A program made the position numbers and the translations under genes. From Sphingomonas sp. LaA6.9 (GTDB taxonomy: Bacteria > Pseudomonadota > Alphaproteobacteria > Sphingomonadales > Sphingomonadaceae), in contig NZ_JAKVIO010000001.1 in NCBI RefSeq assembly GCF_022601895.1, positions 1 to 64,000 of the forward strand: DNA of 64,000 nt. The letters run 5' to 3'. Below are positions 26,355-37,120 of this stretch, piece after piece. The notes under the pieces were generated by a model. The model was not told the DNA's origin. It worked only from the letters and a program-made list of their open reading frames with translations, and made no database searches. Every line of letters starts with the position of its first letter. Position 1 is the first letter of the stretch.

Positions 26355-27014
26355 TCAACTGCTTCTTTCTGCGCAGTCCAGCGAGGCAAGGAAGGCGGGA
26401 AAGTTGCGCCTGAGCGCTGTATCCACCGCATCCATGCCCGGATTTCTGCCAAGCGCAGCGAGGCTGGTCACGGGATGTTCGGCAATCCCGCAGGGCACGA
26501 TACCGCCGAAATGCGTCAGATCGGGATCGACGTTCAGCGAAAAGCCGTGCAGCGTCACCCAGCGTCGCACGCGCACGCCGATCGCACCGATCTTGGCCTC
26601 GCGGCCCTTGTCGTCGGTCCAGATGCCGATCCGTCCGGGTGCGCGCCACGCCTCGACGCCGAGTTCGCCAAGCGCCGCGATCACCCAACCCTCGAGCGCG
26701 CTCACGAAGCAGCGTACGTCGCGCCCGCGATTGGCGAGGTTGAGCTGGACATAGCCGACACGCTGGCCCGGGCCGTGATAAGTGTAGCGCCCGCCACGCC
26801 CCGCCGGATAGACGGGAAAGCGCGGGTCGAGAAGTTCGGCGGGGTCTGCACTCGTGCCCGCGGTGTAGAGCGGCGGGTGTTCGAGCAGCCAGACCCGCTC
26901 GCCGGCCTCGCCGGCATAGATTGCGGTCGCGCGCGCCTCCATGTCCGCCAAGGCCTCGGGATAGGGCACATGGCCCGTGCTTTGCAGCCATTCGATCGCG
27001 GAAATATCGGTCAT
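26355..27014 (-). CDS. lipB: Octanoyl-[acyl-carrier-protein] transferase (219 aa)
   Basis: LipB moves octanoyl from ACP to lipoyl domains, the first step of lipoate assembly on the 2-oxoacid dehydrogenases. The family signature [17 protein letters not shown] is present; the catalytic Lys is in [11 protein letters not shown] and the acyl-accepting Cys in [19 protein letters not shown] is also conserved. The ATG at 27014 ([10 protein letters not shown]) is preferred over a longer frame. It is divergent from the membrane protein at 27116. Confidence 0.95.
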   Translation of the reverse strand: MTDISAIEWLQSTGHVPYPEALADMEARATAIYAGEAGERVWLLEHPPLYTAGTSADPAELLDPRFPVYPAGRGGRYTYHGPGQRVGYVQLNLANRGRDVRCFVSALEGWVIAALGELGVEAWRAPGRIGIWTDDKGREAKIGAIGVRVRRWVTLHGFSLNVDPDLTHFGGIVPCGIAEHPVTSLAALGRNPGMDAVDTALRRNFPAFLASLDCAERSS

Positions 27015-27115
27015 TGCCCGGCTAATTGGCGCTCGTCCGGCGCGCTGGCAAGGGGCGGATTGTGCGTCAACGCGGCTTTGCGCATAAGCGGCCTCGGGCA
27101 ACAGGAAGGATTCTC

Positions 27116-27880
27116 ATGAAAACCCTATCGATCTCGGCGGCGTGGAACGAAGCCTCGGCCTTCGTGAAGCGTGAGGGATCGCTCCTTTTTCCCGTGGCGT
27201 TCGCGCTGATCGCGCTGCCGAGCATCCTGTTCCAGGCGACCGCGCCCGTACCCGTGCCCGGCGAGCAATCCGAGCCCAGCTTCTGGCCGCTCTTCTTCCT
27301 GCCGATGTTGCTCGTGACGCTGCTCGGAACGTTGACGCTCACGATCATGGCGCTGCACCCCGGCACCATCGTCAAGGATGCGATCGCCGGCGCGTCGCGT
27401 CGCGTGCTGCCTGTGTTCGGTGCGATCTTCCTGTTCGGGCTCGTCGTCGCGCTGATCGCGACGCCGATCGCGGTCGCCTCTGCAGGCGCGCAGGTCGGGA
27501 TCGGGGCGGGGCTGGTCGGGCTGCTGCTCTTCGCGACGATTCCGGTGCTGCTTTTCGTGTGCGTGCGGCTGATGCTGGTCAATGTGGTGGGCGCAAACGA
27601 GGTGATCGGACCGTTTGCGATGCTCAGGCGGAGCTGGGCGCTCACCGCAGGGCATTTCTGGAAGCTGCTCGGCTTTCTCATGGTCGTCACGATCGTCGTG
27701 GTCGTCGTCGCGATTGCGGTCAACGCGATCGGCGGTATCTTCGTGTCGCTGGCCGTCGGCCAGCCCGATCCCGGCAGTCTGCCCGCGGTGCTGATCCTGA
27801 TTCTGAGCGGGCTGCTCAATGCGATCGTCTCGGTCTTCGTGACCGCCGCGATCGCGCGGATCTACGCGCAGCTGGCCTAG
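27116..27880 (+). CDS. Multi-pass membrane protein, YciC-like (254 aa)
   Basis: About six hydrophobic segments are visible (LLFPVAFALIALPSILF; LFFLPMLLVTLLGTLTLTI; VFGAIFLFGLVVALIATPI; GLVGLLLFATIPVLLFVCV; FLMVVTIVVVVVAIAVNAI; ILILSGLLNAIVSVFVTA). The central VGANEVIGPFAMLRRSWALT recalls the membrane domain found in YciC and in glycerophosphodiesterase fusion proteins. Role unknown, possibly in lipid or envelope homeostasis. The ATG follows AGGAAGGA. Confidence 0.7.
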   Translation: MKTLSISAAWNEASAFVKREGSLLFPVAFALIALPSILFQATAPVPVPGEQSEPSFWPLFFLPMLLVTLLGTLTLTIMALHPGTIVKDAIAGASRRVLPVFGAIFLFGLVVALIATPIAVASAGAQVGIGAGLVGLLLFATIPVLLFVCVRLMLVNVVGANEVIGPFAMLRRSWALTAGHFWKLLGFLMVVTIVVVVVAIAVNAIGGIFVSLAVGQPDPGSLPAVLILILSGLLNAIVSVFVTAAIARIYAQLA

Positions 27881-27947
27881 CGTTGATGTCTGCTTTGTCG
27901 TGGATTGCGGAAGGTCCGCTTTTTGGCCGAAACCTTGAGTTGCGGAC

Positions 27948-28301
27948 CTATGGTTTGACTGTGCCGAGCACTCTCAATTTCCATTCTCGCGATACGCCGG
28001 GTCCGTCGGCAATGACGATGTTTGGGTCAAAGTTGGCGTCACGAATGATTATGGCTTTGACGCACGGTCCCAATGGCAAGTGGGGGAGGTCGAGATTGAA
28101 ACCGGGGCGACCCGTCCGACCGTCGTGCGTATCGGGAACGTAAATTCGGTCGGTGAGTGCATCAAAGTCACCACACGTTATGAATTCCCGATCTGCAAAT
28201 TTTGCGGGCTCGGCGAATACCTGTGCCAGAGGCACCGCTCCTGCTGTTGTGGCGGCTGCCAACGACAGCAACACTAGCGGCAAGAAGGATTTCCGGTCCA
28301 A
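27948..28301 (-). CDS. Hypothetical exported protein (117 aa)
   Basis: Not a recognised family. The chain opens with a signal peptide (DRKSFLPLVLLSLAAATTAG). The mature part has two Cys (FITCGDFDAL, LGPCVKAIII) that could pair, and VPLAQVFAEPAKFADREF at the start resembles the opening of small secreted domains with an OB-like fold. No ATG is available. I chose the TTG at 28301 because GGAGAAG stands 5 bases before it; a TTG five codons earlier is the alternative. AT content is higher than in the neighbours. Confidence 0.5.
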   Translation of the reverse strand: MDRKSFLPLVLLSLAAATTAGAVPLAQVFAEPAKFADREFITCGDFDALTDRIYVPDTHDGRTGRPGFNLDLPHLPLGPCVKAIIIRDANFDPNIVIADGPGVSREWKLRVLGTVKP

Positions 28302-28511
28302 GGCACTTCTCCGCAAAACGTTAAGCGGCGCATTTATCGGCCAACTTACTCATTTTGCAGATGAGGTCGTTAATTTTTGGGTCCGTCGGAGGTTTGCCGG
28401 GGCCATTTCAGACTTGGCCGAGACGATAAAAGTTGTCGGCTTTTGGGAGCCGCATCGATCCTGTTGATCGTCCAGCATTGGGTGGCTTCACGACATAGCG
28501 CCGTCTGCGTG

Positions 28512-29099
28512 TCACCCCTCGATGATCGGAATATGCGGCGCAGCTTCGCGCGGCAGCCAGCCGTGGAGGCGGGGATCGTCGAAGGTCTCGACCGAGCGCG
28601 CAAACGGGACGAAGCCCTCGCGGCGGTAGAAATTCAGCGCACCGGGGGAATCGAGCGTGCACGTATGCACCCACAGTCGCTTCACGCCCTTGCGCCAGCC
28701 CAGCGCCATGGCCTGCGCCATCAGCCAGCGGCCATGGCCCTTGCCCGACAGCTCGGGCACCAGCCCGAAAAAGCCCAGCTCGCACTGACCTTCCTCGCGA
28801 AAATCGAGTTCCAGGATGCCGACCTCGATGCCCTGCGCGTCGACCACGGCATAGATCTCGTCGCGTTCGTCATGGATGATGTCGATCAGGCGCGCATCGT
28901 CCATGATCAGTCGCGAGAACCACAGCCAGGGCTCGCCGATACGGCGGAACAGCGCGCGATATTTCTCGACCGGTGGCGCCTTCCAGCGTTCGAGACGCAG
29001 CGGGGAGGCGGGCAGGGGCTTGCGCGCGGGAGGCGTCAGCATTTCGAGCGAGGTGACGATCGCCGCGACCTGCCCCTTGGGAACCGCGCTCAGCCCCAT
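28512..29099 (-). CDS. GNAT family N-acetyltransferase (195 aa)
   Basis: A GNAT fold is indicated by DEIYAVVDAQGIEVGILELD, the acetyl-CoA loop VPELSGKGHGRWLMAQAM, and CTLDSPGALNFYRREGFV near the C-terminus. The subfamily commonly lies beside hemF in alphaproteobacteria, and here its ATG overlaps the hemF stop by 10 bases. Substrate unknown. Confidence 0.82.
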   Translation of the reverse strand: MGLSAVPKGQVAAIVTSLEMLTPPARKPLPASPLRLERWKAPPVEKYRALFRRIGEPWLWFSRLIMDDARLIDIIHDERDEIYAVVDAQGIEVGILELDFREEGQCELGFFGLVPELSGKGHGRWLMAQAMALGWRKGVKRLWVHTCTLDSPGALNFYRREGFVPFARSVETFDDPRLHGWLPREAAPHIPIIEG

Positions 29100-29932
29100 G
29101 TCGCCTCCGGGGGCAGGCTCATCAGGATCGCGTCGATATTGCCGCCGGTCTTCAGGCCGAACAGCGTGCCCCGGTCATAGACGAGATTGAACTCGGCATA
29201 ACGTCCACGCCATTCGAGCTGCTGCGCCTTTTCGGTGGTTGTCCACGACATGCCCATGCGCCGCCGCACGATCTGCGGGAAGATGTCGAGAAACGCCTCG
29301 CCGACCGCGCGGGTGAACGCGAAATTGGCGTCGAAATCACCTTCGAGGTGATCGTAGAAAATGCCGCCGACGCCGCGATGCACCTGGCGGTGCGGGATGT
29401 AGAAATAGTCGTCGGCCCATTTGCTGAAGCGCGGATAATGCGCCGGGTCATGCGCATCGCACGCCGTCTTCAGCCGCGCGTGGAAGTCGCGCGTATCCTC
29501 GTCATAGGGAATGGGCGGGTTGAGATCGGCGCCGCCGCCGAACCATCGCTTTGTCGTGACGAGGAAGCGCGTGTTCATGTGGACCGCGGGCACGTGCGGG
29601 TTGGCCATGTGCGCGACCAGACTGATGCCCGTCGCGAAGAAACCGGGATCCTCTGCCGCCCCGTGTATGGTCTTGGCGAAGTCGCCGTCGAGGCTGCCGC
29701 CGACGGTCGAGACGTTGACGCCGACCTTTTCGAACACGCGGCCCTTCATCACGCCGCGCACGCCACCACCGCCGGGTTCGCCGCTCGGGTCGGTGCGATC
29801 CCATGCGATATAGTCAAAGGCGGCGTCGCTGCCGGCTTCGCGCTCGATCGCCTCGAACTCCGCACAGATACTGTCGCGCAGGCGTTCGAACCAGTCGCGC
29901 GCGGCCTGTTGTTCGGAATCGAGCTCGATCAT
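29090..29932 (-). CDS. hemF: Oxygen-dependent coproporphyrinogen III oxidase (280 aa)
   Basis: This cytosolic enzyme decarboxylates coproporphyrinogen III with O2 in haem synthesis. Conserved elements are GGGGVRGVMKGRVFEK, NVSTVGG, HMNTRFLVTTKRWFGGG, the conserved DDYFYIPHR and the C-terminal RYAEFNLVYDRGTLFGLK. Presence of the aerobic enzyme fits an oxygen-respiring organism with a bc1 complex. It overlaps trmL upstream by 4 bases and a GNAT gene downstream. Confidence 0.96.
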   Translation of the reverse strand: MIELDSEQQAARDWFERLRDSICAEFEAIEREAGSDAAFDYIAWDRTDPSGEPGGGGVRGVMKGRVFEKVGVNVSTVGGSLDGDFAKTIHGAAEDPGFFATGISLVAHMANPHVPAVHMNTRFLVTTKRWFGGGADLNPPIPYDEDTRDFHARLKTACDAHDPAHYPRFSKWADDYFYIPHRQVHRGVGGIFYDHLEGDFDANFAFTRAVGEAFLDIFPQIVRRRMGMSWTTTEKAQQLEWRGRYAEFNLVYDRGTLFGLKTGGNIDAILMSLPPEATWG

Positions 29933-30378
29933 TGGGGTAAGCCTTTCGTTTGCCTGAGCGCCTCGGCGAGCGCGATGCCGGCCGACATGCCGACATTCAA
30001 GGAGCGGAAGCCTGCGCGCAGCGGGATGCGGATGCGCAGGTCGGCGCGTTCGTGCACCGCATCCGGCACGCCCGCGCCCTCGGAGCCCAGCAGGATGATA
30101 TCGTCGGGGCGGAAGGCGGCGTCATAGAGCGAAACGCTGCCCCGTGTCGTCATCAGCGCAAGCCGTCCTGTGCGGACAGATTCGAATGCATCCCAGTCGG
30201 CATGGCGCCTGATTTCGGCCTCGGCGGCGTAATCCATTCCCGCGCGCGCGAGTCGCTTGTCCGAAAAGGCGAATCCGCAGGGTTCGATGATATCGACGGG
30301 CACGCCGAAACACGCCGAAAGACGCAGGATTGCGCCCACGTTTCCGGCGATCTCTGGCTGATAGAGCGCGATCCGCAT
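29929..30378 (-). CDS. trmL: tRNA (cytidine(34)-2'-O)-methyltransferase (149 aa)
   Basis: This is a minimal SPOUT methyltransferase that modifies the wobble base of some tRNA-Leu species. The trefoil-knot motifs are present: YQPEIAGNVGAILRLSACFG at the start, ILLGSEGAGVP, and RIPLRAGFRSLNVGMSAGIAL at the end. Length fits TrmL rather than larger TrmH relatives. Its last codon overlaps hemF, so it leads a trmL-hemF-GNAT operon. Confidence 0.92.
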   Translation of the reverse strand: MRIALYQPEIAGNVGAILRLSACFGVPVDIIEPCGFAFSDKRLARAGMDYAAEAEIRRHADWDAFESVRTGRLALMTTRGSVSLYDAAFRPDDIILLGSEGAGVPDAVHERADLRIRIPLRAGFRSLNVGMSAGIALAEALRQTKGLPQ

Positions 30379-30585
30379 GGCGCTCGCCTTAAGCAGCGGC
30401 GCGCTGCGTCACAAGCCGGTCAAATTGGCTGTTGGCTTTTTGATGATTCCTTGGCTATCAGGCGCGTGAACCGCCGGGAGACCCGTAATAGGGCACGAGG
30501 GCGGTCGTGCAGGGGTCTGGTTATTTGCTCAACGGCAATGAGCCGCTGGCCTCGGCAATTCGATTCGAAGCGCAAGGGCAGGTGA

Positions 30586-31155
30586 ATGGCTACGCTTGAA
30601 ACAACCGGACCGGCCGAGGCCGCCCCCTCCGACGAGGGCGTCAGGCGCCGGGACTTCATCAATATCGCGGCGGTGAGTTTCGCCGGCGTTGGCACGGCCG
30701 CTGTGGTCCTGCCGCTCGTCAACCAGATGAATCCGTCGGCCGACGTGCTGGCGCTGGCCTCGATCGAGGTCGACATCTCGCAGATCCAGCCTGGCCAGGC
30801 GATCAAGACGATCTTCCGCAAGCAGCCGCTTTTCGTGCGTCACCTGACCGAGAAGGAAATCGCGGAGGCCGATGCGGTGGCGCTTGACGCGCTGCGCGAT
30901 CCTGAGACACTCGTGGAGCGCACCAAGGAAGGCAAGCAGCAGTGGCTCATCACCATGGGCGTCTGCACGCACCTGGGCTGCGTGCCGCTGGGCGCGGGCG
31001 AGGGTGAGATCAAGGGCGAGTTCGGCGGATATTTCTGCCCCTGCCATGGCTCGCACTACGACACCGCGGGTCGCATCCGCAAAGGCCCGGCCCCGAAGAA
31101 TCTCGAGGTGCCGGAATATGCATTCACGACAGATACCGTCGTTCAGGTCGGTTGA
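30586..31155 (+). CDS. petA: Ubiquinol-cytochrome c reductase iron-sulfur (Rieske) subunit (189 aa)
   Basis: This is the 2Fe-2S subunit of the bc1 complex. A twin-arginine type N-terminus ([10 protein letters not shown]) precedes a single membrane anchor ([16 protein letters not shown]). The cluster ligands are in [10 protein letters not shown] and [10 protein letters not shown], and [10 protein letters not shown] follows. It is the first gene of petABC, with 13 bases to petB. The 207-base gap upstream should hold the operon promoter. Confidence 0.97.
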   Translation: MATLETTGPAEAAPSDEGVRRRDFINIAAVSFAGVGTAAVVLPLVNQMNPSADVLALASIEVDISQIQPGQAIKTIFRKQPLFVRHLTEKEIAEADAVALDALRDPETLVERTKEGKQQWLITMGVCTHLGCVPLGAGEGEIKGEFGGYFCPCHGSHYDTAGRIRKGPAPKNLEVPEYAFTTDTVVQVG

Positions 31156-31168
31156 GGGGTAGATAGAG

Positions 31169-32461
31169 ATGGGCTTTCCCTGGGCTGAGCAATATGCGCC
31201 GAAGCATCCCTTCATGCGCTATATGGACGAAAAGCTGCCGATTCCGCGGCTGATCTACAATGCGACGGGTCCCGGTTATCCGGTGCCGCGCAACCTGAAC
31301 TACTGGTGGAATTTCGGCGTCCTCGCGGGCGCCGCGCTGGTCATCCAGCTGGTCACCGGCATCGTGCTTGCGATGCACTATGCGGCCAACGGGCTGGTGG
31401 CGTTCGATTCGGTCGAGCACATCATGCGCGACGTGAACTCGGGCTGGCTGCTGCGCTATGCGCACGCCAACGGCGCATCGATGTTCTTCATCGTCGTCTA
31501 TGTCCACATTTTCCGCGGCCTTTATTACGGATCCTACAAGGCTCCGCGCGAGATGGTGTGGCTGCTGGGCCTCGTCATCTTCCTCCTCATGATGGCGACC
31601 GCCTTCATGGGCTATGTCCTTCCCTGGGGTCAGATGAGCTTCTGGGGCGCCAAGGTGATCACCGGCCTGTTCGGTGCAATCCCGCTGGTCGGCGAGCCGA
31701 TCCAGACCTGGCTGCTCGGTGGTTTCGCGCCGGATAACGCCGCGCTCAACCGCTTCTTCTCGCTCCACTATCTGCTGCCCTTCGTGATCGTGGGCGTGGT
31801 CATCCTTCACATCTGGGCGCTGCACATTCCGGGTTCGAACAACCCGACCGGCGTCGACGTGAAGGGGCCGCAGGACACCGTTCCCTTCCACCCCTACTAT
31901 ACGGCGAAGGACGGTCTCGGCCTCGGCGTGTTCCTGATCGTGTTTGCGGTGCTGCTCTTCTTCGCGCCCAACGCGCTCGGCCACCCGGACAATTATATCC
32001 CGGCCAACCCGCTTTCGACGCCCGCGCATATCGTGCCCGAATGGTATTTCTGGCCCTTCTACGCGATCCTGCGCGCCTTCACCGTCGACTTCATCCTGCC
32101 CGCGAAGCTCTGGGGCGTGATCGCGATGTTCGCGTCGATCCTGCTGCTGTTCTTCCTGCCCTGGCTCGACAAGTCGCCCGTGCGTTCGGGTGGTTATCGT
32201 CCGGTGTTCAAGAAGTTCTTCTGGTTCGGTCTCGTCCCCTGCATCGCCGTGCTCGGCTATTGCGGCGGTGCGCCGGCTGAAGAGCCCTATGTGATGATCT
32301 CGCAGATCGCGTCGGCGTACTATTTCGCGCACTTCCTGATCATCATCCCGATCATCTCGCGGATCGAACGGCCGCTTCCGCTGCCGAATTCCATCACCGA
32401 AGCCGTGCTGGCTAAGCACGGGCAGTCGACGGGCGAAGCCGCCCTCGCACCGGCCGAATAA
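31169..32461 (+). CDS. petB: Cytochrome b of the bc1 complex (430 aa)
   Basis: This membrane subunit carries both b haems and the quinone sites. Eight helices are expected; the haem-ligating His pairs lie in the second and fourth helices ([43 protein letters not shown]). The Qo-site PEWY motif is seen as [11 protein letters not shown], and [16 protein letters not shown] is the cd-helix region. Length is in the range of alphaproteobacterial cytochrome b. Confidence 0.97.
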   Translation: MGFPWAEQYAPKHPFMRYMDEKLPIPRLIYNATGPGYPVPRNLNYWWNFGVLAGAALVIQLVTGIVLAMHYAANGLVAFDSVEHIMRDVNSGWLLRYAHANGASMFFIVVYVHIFRGLYYGSYKAPREMVWLLGLVIFLLMMATAFMGYVLPWGQMSFWGAKVITGLFGAIPLVGEPIQTWLLGGFAPDNAALNRFFSLHYLLPFVIVGVVILHIWALHIPGSNNPTGVDVKGPQDTVPFHPYYTAKDGLGLGVFLIVFAVLLFFAPNALGHPDNYIPANPLSTPAHIVPEWYFWPFYAILRAFTVDFILPAKLWGVIAMFASILLLFFLPWLDKSPVRSGGYRPVFKKFFWFGLVPCIAVLGYCGGAPAEEPYVMISQIASAYYFAHFLIIIPIISRIERPLPLPNSITEAVLAKHGQSTGEAALAPAE

Positions 32462-32475
32462 GGGGTACACGCAAC

Positions 32476-33318
32476 ATGGTCCGTCCTATCGGATTTCTCG
32501 TCGGCCTCGGCTTTGTCGGGGTCCTGCTCTGGTCGCTCCTCTGGGGTGCGGTAGCCTATGTGAAGGAACCGCCGCAGCCGACCGCGGAGCACGAGTTCCA
32601 CCTTCACCCCAAGAAGATCGACTGGTCGTTCAACGGCCCGCTCGGCAAATATGACCGTGGCCAGCTCCAGCGTGGTTTTCAGGTCTACAAGGAAGTCTGC
32701 GCGGCGTGCCACTCGCTCCGCCTCGTCTCCTTCCGCGACCTCCAGGATCTCGGCTATTCCGAGGGCCAGGTGAAGACCATCGCGAGCGAATGGGCGGTCG
32801 AAACGCCGTCGATCAACCCCGAAACGGGTGAAGCGGCGACGCGCAAGTCGATCCCCGCCGATCGCATTCCGGCACCCTTCGCGAACGAAGTCGCGGCGCG
32901 TGCGGGCAATGCCGGCGCACTGCCGCCCGATCTTTCGCTACTCACCAAGGCGCGTCACGACGGCTCGAATTACGTCTACTCGCTGCTGACGGGCTTCCAG
33001 AACCAGCCGGCGGAGCTTCTTAAGGAGTTCCCCGACTCCAAGACCGGCGCTGGCCTGCACTACAACCCGTATTTCGCGAACCTCAACCTCGCGATGGCGC
33101 CGCCGCTCACCAGCGAAGGTCAGGTCAGCTATTCGGACGGCACCAAACCGACCGTCGACCAGATGGCGAAGGACGTCTCGGCATTCCTCACCTGGACCGC
33201 GGAGCCCAAGCTGGAGAGCCGTCACAGCACGGGTCTCACGGTTCTGATCTTCCTGCTGTTCCTCACGGTTCTGACCTACATGGCGTACCAGAACATCTGG
33301 CGCGACAAGAAGCACTGA
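32476..33318 (+). CDS. petC: Cytochrome c1 of the bc1 complex (280 aa)
   Basis: This is the c-type haem subunit that hands electrons to soluble or anchored cytochrome c. A signal/anchor helix is at the N-terminus (FLVGLGFVGVLLWSLLW), the haem site is CAACHSLRL at about residues 75-83, and the axial Met is probably in NLAMAPPLTSEGQ. A C-terminal membrane helix (VLIFLLFLTVLTYMAYQNI) anchors it. Third gene of petABC; apt follows 13 bases on. Confidence 0.97.
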   Translation: MVRPIGFLVGLGFVGVLLWSLLWGAVAYVKEPPQPTAEHEFHLHPKKIDWSFNGPLGKYDRGQLQRGFQVYKEVCAACHSLRLVSFRDLQDLGYSEGQVKTIASEWAVETPSINPETGEAATRKSIPADRIPAPFANEVAARAGNAGALPPDLSLLTKARHDGSNYVYSLLTGFQNQPAELLKEFPDSKTGAGLHYNPYFANLNLAMAPPLTSEGQVSYSDGTKPTVDQMAKDVSAFLTWTAEPKLESRHSTGLTVLIFLLFLTVLTYMAYQNIWRDKKH

Positions 33319-33331
33319 GAGACCACGGCCG

Positions 33332-33880
33332 ATGAGCGCCTTCAGCGGCAATGACGATCTGAAGGCGCTCATCCGGACCATCCCCGACTTTCCGAAGCCG
33401 GGGATCCAGTTCCGGGATATCACAAGCCTGCTCCTTGACGGGGCAGGCTTTTCCGTTTGCATCGACCGTCTTGTGACCGTTGCCGAGCCGCTCCGGCTCG
33501 ACCTGATCGCCGCGGTCGAGGCGCGTGGCTTCCTTTTCGGCGCCGCGCTTGCCAAGGCGCTTGGCGTCGGCATCCTTCCCATCCGCAAGCCCGGCAAGCT
33601 TCCCGGAACGCCCGTCGGCGTCGATTACGCGCTCGAATACGGCACCGACCGGCTCGAGATGCACGCGCACGACCTCCAGCCCGCGACGCGCGTCCTGATC
33701 GTCGACGACCTGATCGCGACGGGCGGCACGGTGCTGGCCACCGCCGAGCTCATCCGCAATCACGGCGGCGTCGTCGCGGGCGCGCTGTTCGTGATCGACC
33801 TGCCCGATCTCGGCGGCGCGGCGCGACTGCGCGACGCCGGCGTCGAGACGCACAGCCTGATCGCCTTCGAAGGCGACTAG
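33332..33880 (+). CDS. apt: Adenine phosphoribosyltransferase (182 aa)
   Basis: Apt salvages adenine to AMP with PRPP. The N-terminal block IRTIPDFPKPGIQFRDIT is diagnostic, EARGFLFGAALA follows, and the PRPP-binding motif is VLIVDDLIATGGT. It lies 13 bases after petC on the same strand and may be read from the petABC transcript. Confidence 0.96.
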   Translation: MSAFSGNDDLKALIRTIPDFPKPGIQFRDITSLLLDGAGFSVCIDRLVTVAEPLRLDLIAAVEARGFLFGAALAKALGVGILPIRKPGKLPGTPVGVDYALEYGTDRLEMHAHDLQPATRVLIVDDLIATGGTVLATAELIRNHGGVVAGALFVIDLPDLGGAARLRDAGVETHSLIAFEGD

Positions 33881-33889
33881 ACCTTGAAT

Positions 33890-33929
33890 AGAGCCTGATT
33901 CACGCTTCCACTTCAACCGATCAGGCTCT
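33890..33929. repeat. Inverted repeat between apt and the Arg-rich lipoprotein gene
   Basis: AGAGCCTGAT at 33890-33899 and its exact complement ATCAGGCTCT at 33920-33929 flank 20 bases. It begins 10 bases after the apt stop. It can form a hairpin but lacks a T tract, so it is at best a weak or Rho-assisted 3' end; it could also be a dispersed repeat. Confidence 0.6.
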
Positions 33930-34046
33930 GAACCCCACGCCCTATCCCGTTCAGCGCACGGCCTTTCCTGTCGCGAACGGTTCAGACCGTATTCAGCGCG
34001 TATTGCCCACCATCTTTGCAAGACAGGGGATGGCTGGAGAAGTCCC

Positions 34047-34769
34047 ATGCATATGGCGCGCCTTCGTACCTTCGTACTGATCATTGCCGCCTCCGCGGGC
34101 CTCGCGGGCTGCGCCTATGATGACGGCTATGGCTATGGCGGCGTTTCGGTCGGCTATGGCACGGGCGGGTGGTACGACCCCTGGTATTATGACGATTATT
34201 ATCCCCGCCATTATGGATGGTATGACGGCTTCTATTATCCGGGCGCCGGTTATTATGTTTATGACCGCAAGGGCCATCGCCATCGCTGGTCCGACGGGCA
34301 TCGCCGCCACTGGGAAGGCCGCCGGCATGCATGGCGCGGCAATGACGACGGGCCGCGCGAAAACTGGCGCGGTTACCGTCGTGACCTGCAGGCGGGGGAT
34401 CTCGCCAATCCCGGCCGCGCCGACGGTCGTCCGGCATGGCGCGGCGAAGACCGGCGCGATTTCCGCCGCGACCGAGGCGATGCCAGGCGTGACCTGCGCG
34501 CCGAGGATTTTGCCAACCCCGGCCGCGGCGTAGACCGATCTGCGGTGAGCAGGCAGGATCGGGGCGGCTTCCGTCGCGATCCGCGTGCTCAGGACCGCGC
34601 CGATCCGGGCCGCGGTGTCGACCGGTCCCCAGGGCGCCAGCGCAGCGAGGCAGTGCGTGCGCAGCCGCAGCGCGTCGAGCGCGGCGAGGGCAGGGGCATG
34701 TCGGCGCGCGCACGTTCGGGCGAGAGGAGCAGCACCGGTCGCGGTGGCGGATCCCGCCAGCGGGATTGA
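34047..34769 (+). CDS. Lipoprotein with Gly/Tyr-rich head and Arg-rich repeat tail (240 aa)
   Basis: The signal ends in a lipobox (GLAGCAY, Cys 22). Residues 23-75 are rich in Tyr, Gly and Asp, with many aromatic pairs. Then follows a basic region with three imperfect repeats of the type RRDL-x-A-x-D-x-ANPGR-x-x-DR at about residues 112-200, and a Ser/Arg/Gly tail. No enzyme fold is evident. The mature tail is strongly positive, so it may bind nucleic acid, anionic polysaccharide or the cell wall. GGAGAAG precedes the first of two in-frame ATGs. Confidence 0.6.
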   Translation: MHMARLRTFVLIIAASAGLAGCAYDDGYGYGGVSVGYGTGGWYDPWYYDDYYPRHYGWYDGFYYPGAGYYVYDRKGHRHRWSDGHRRHWEGRRHAWRGNDDGPRENWRGYRRDLQAGDLANPGRADGRPAWRGEDRRDFRRDRGDARRDLRAEDFANPGRGVDRSAVSRQDRGGFRRDPRAQDRADPGRGVDRSPGRQRSEAVRAQPQRVERGEGRGMSARARSGERSSTGRGGGSRQRD

Positions 34770-37058
<2,289 letters not shown>

Positions 37059-37120
37059 GTTGGGGTTAAAGCGAACGGGATATTAACCATAGCCCTGTTA
37101 GACGGTTTGTATTGGCCGGC

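Noticed and set aside
31124-32470. Long minus-strand frame opposite petB
   Set aside because: Shadow of cytochrome b; the plus-strand gene has all haem ligands and the PEWY motif.
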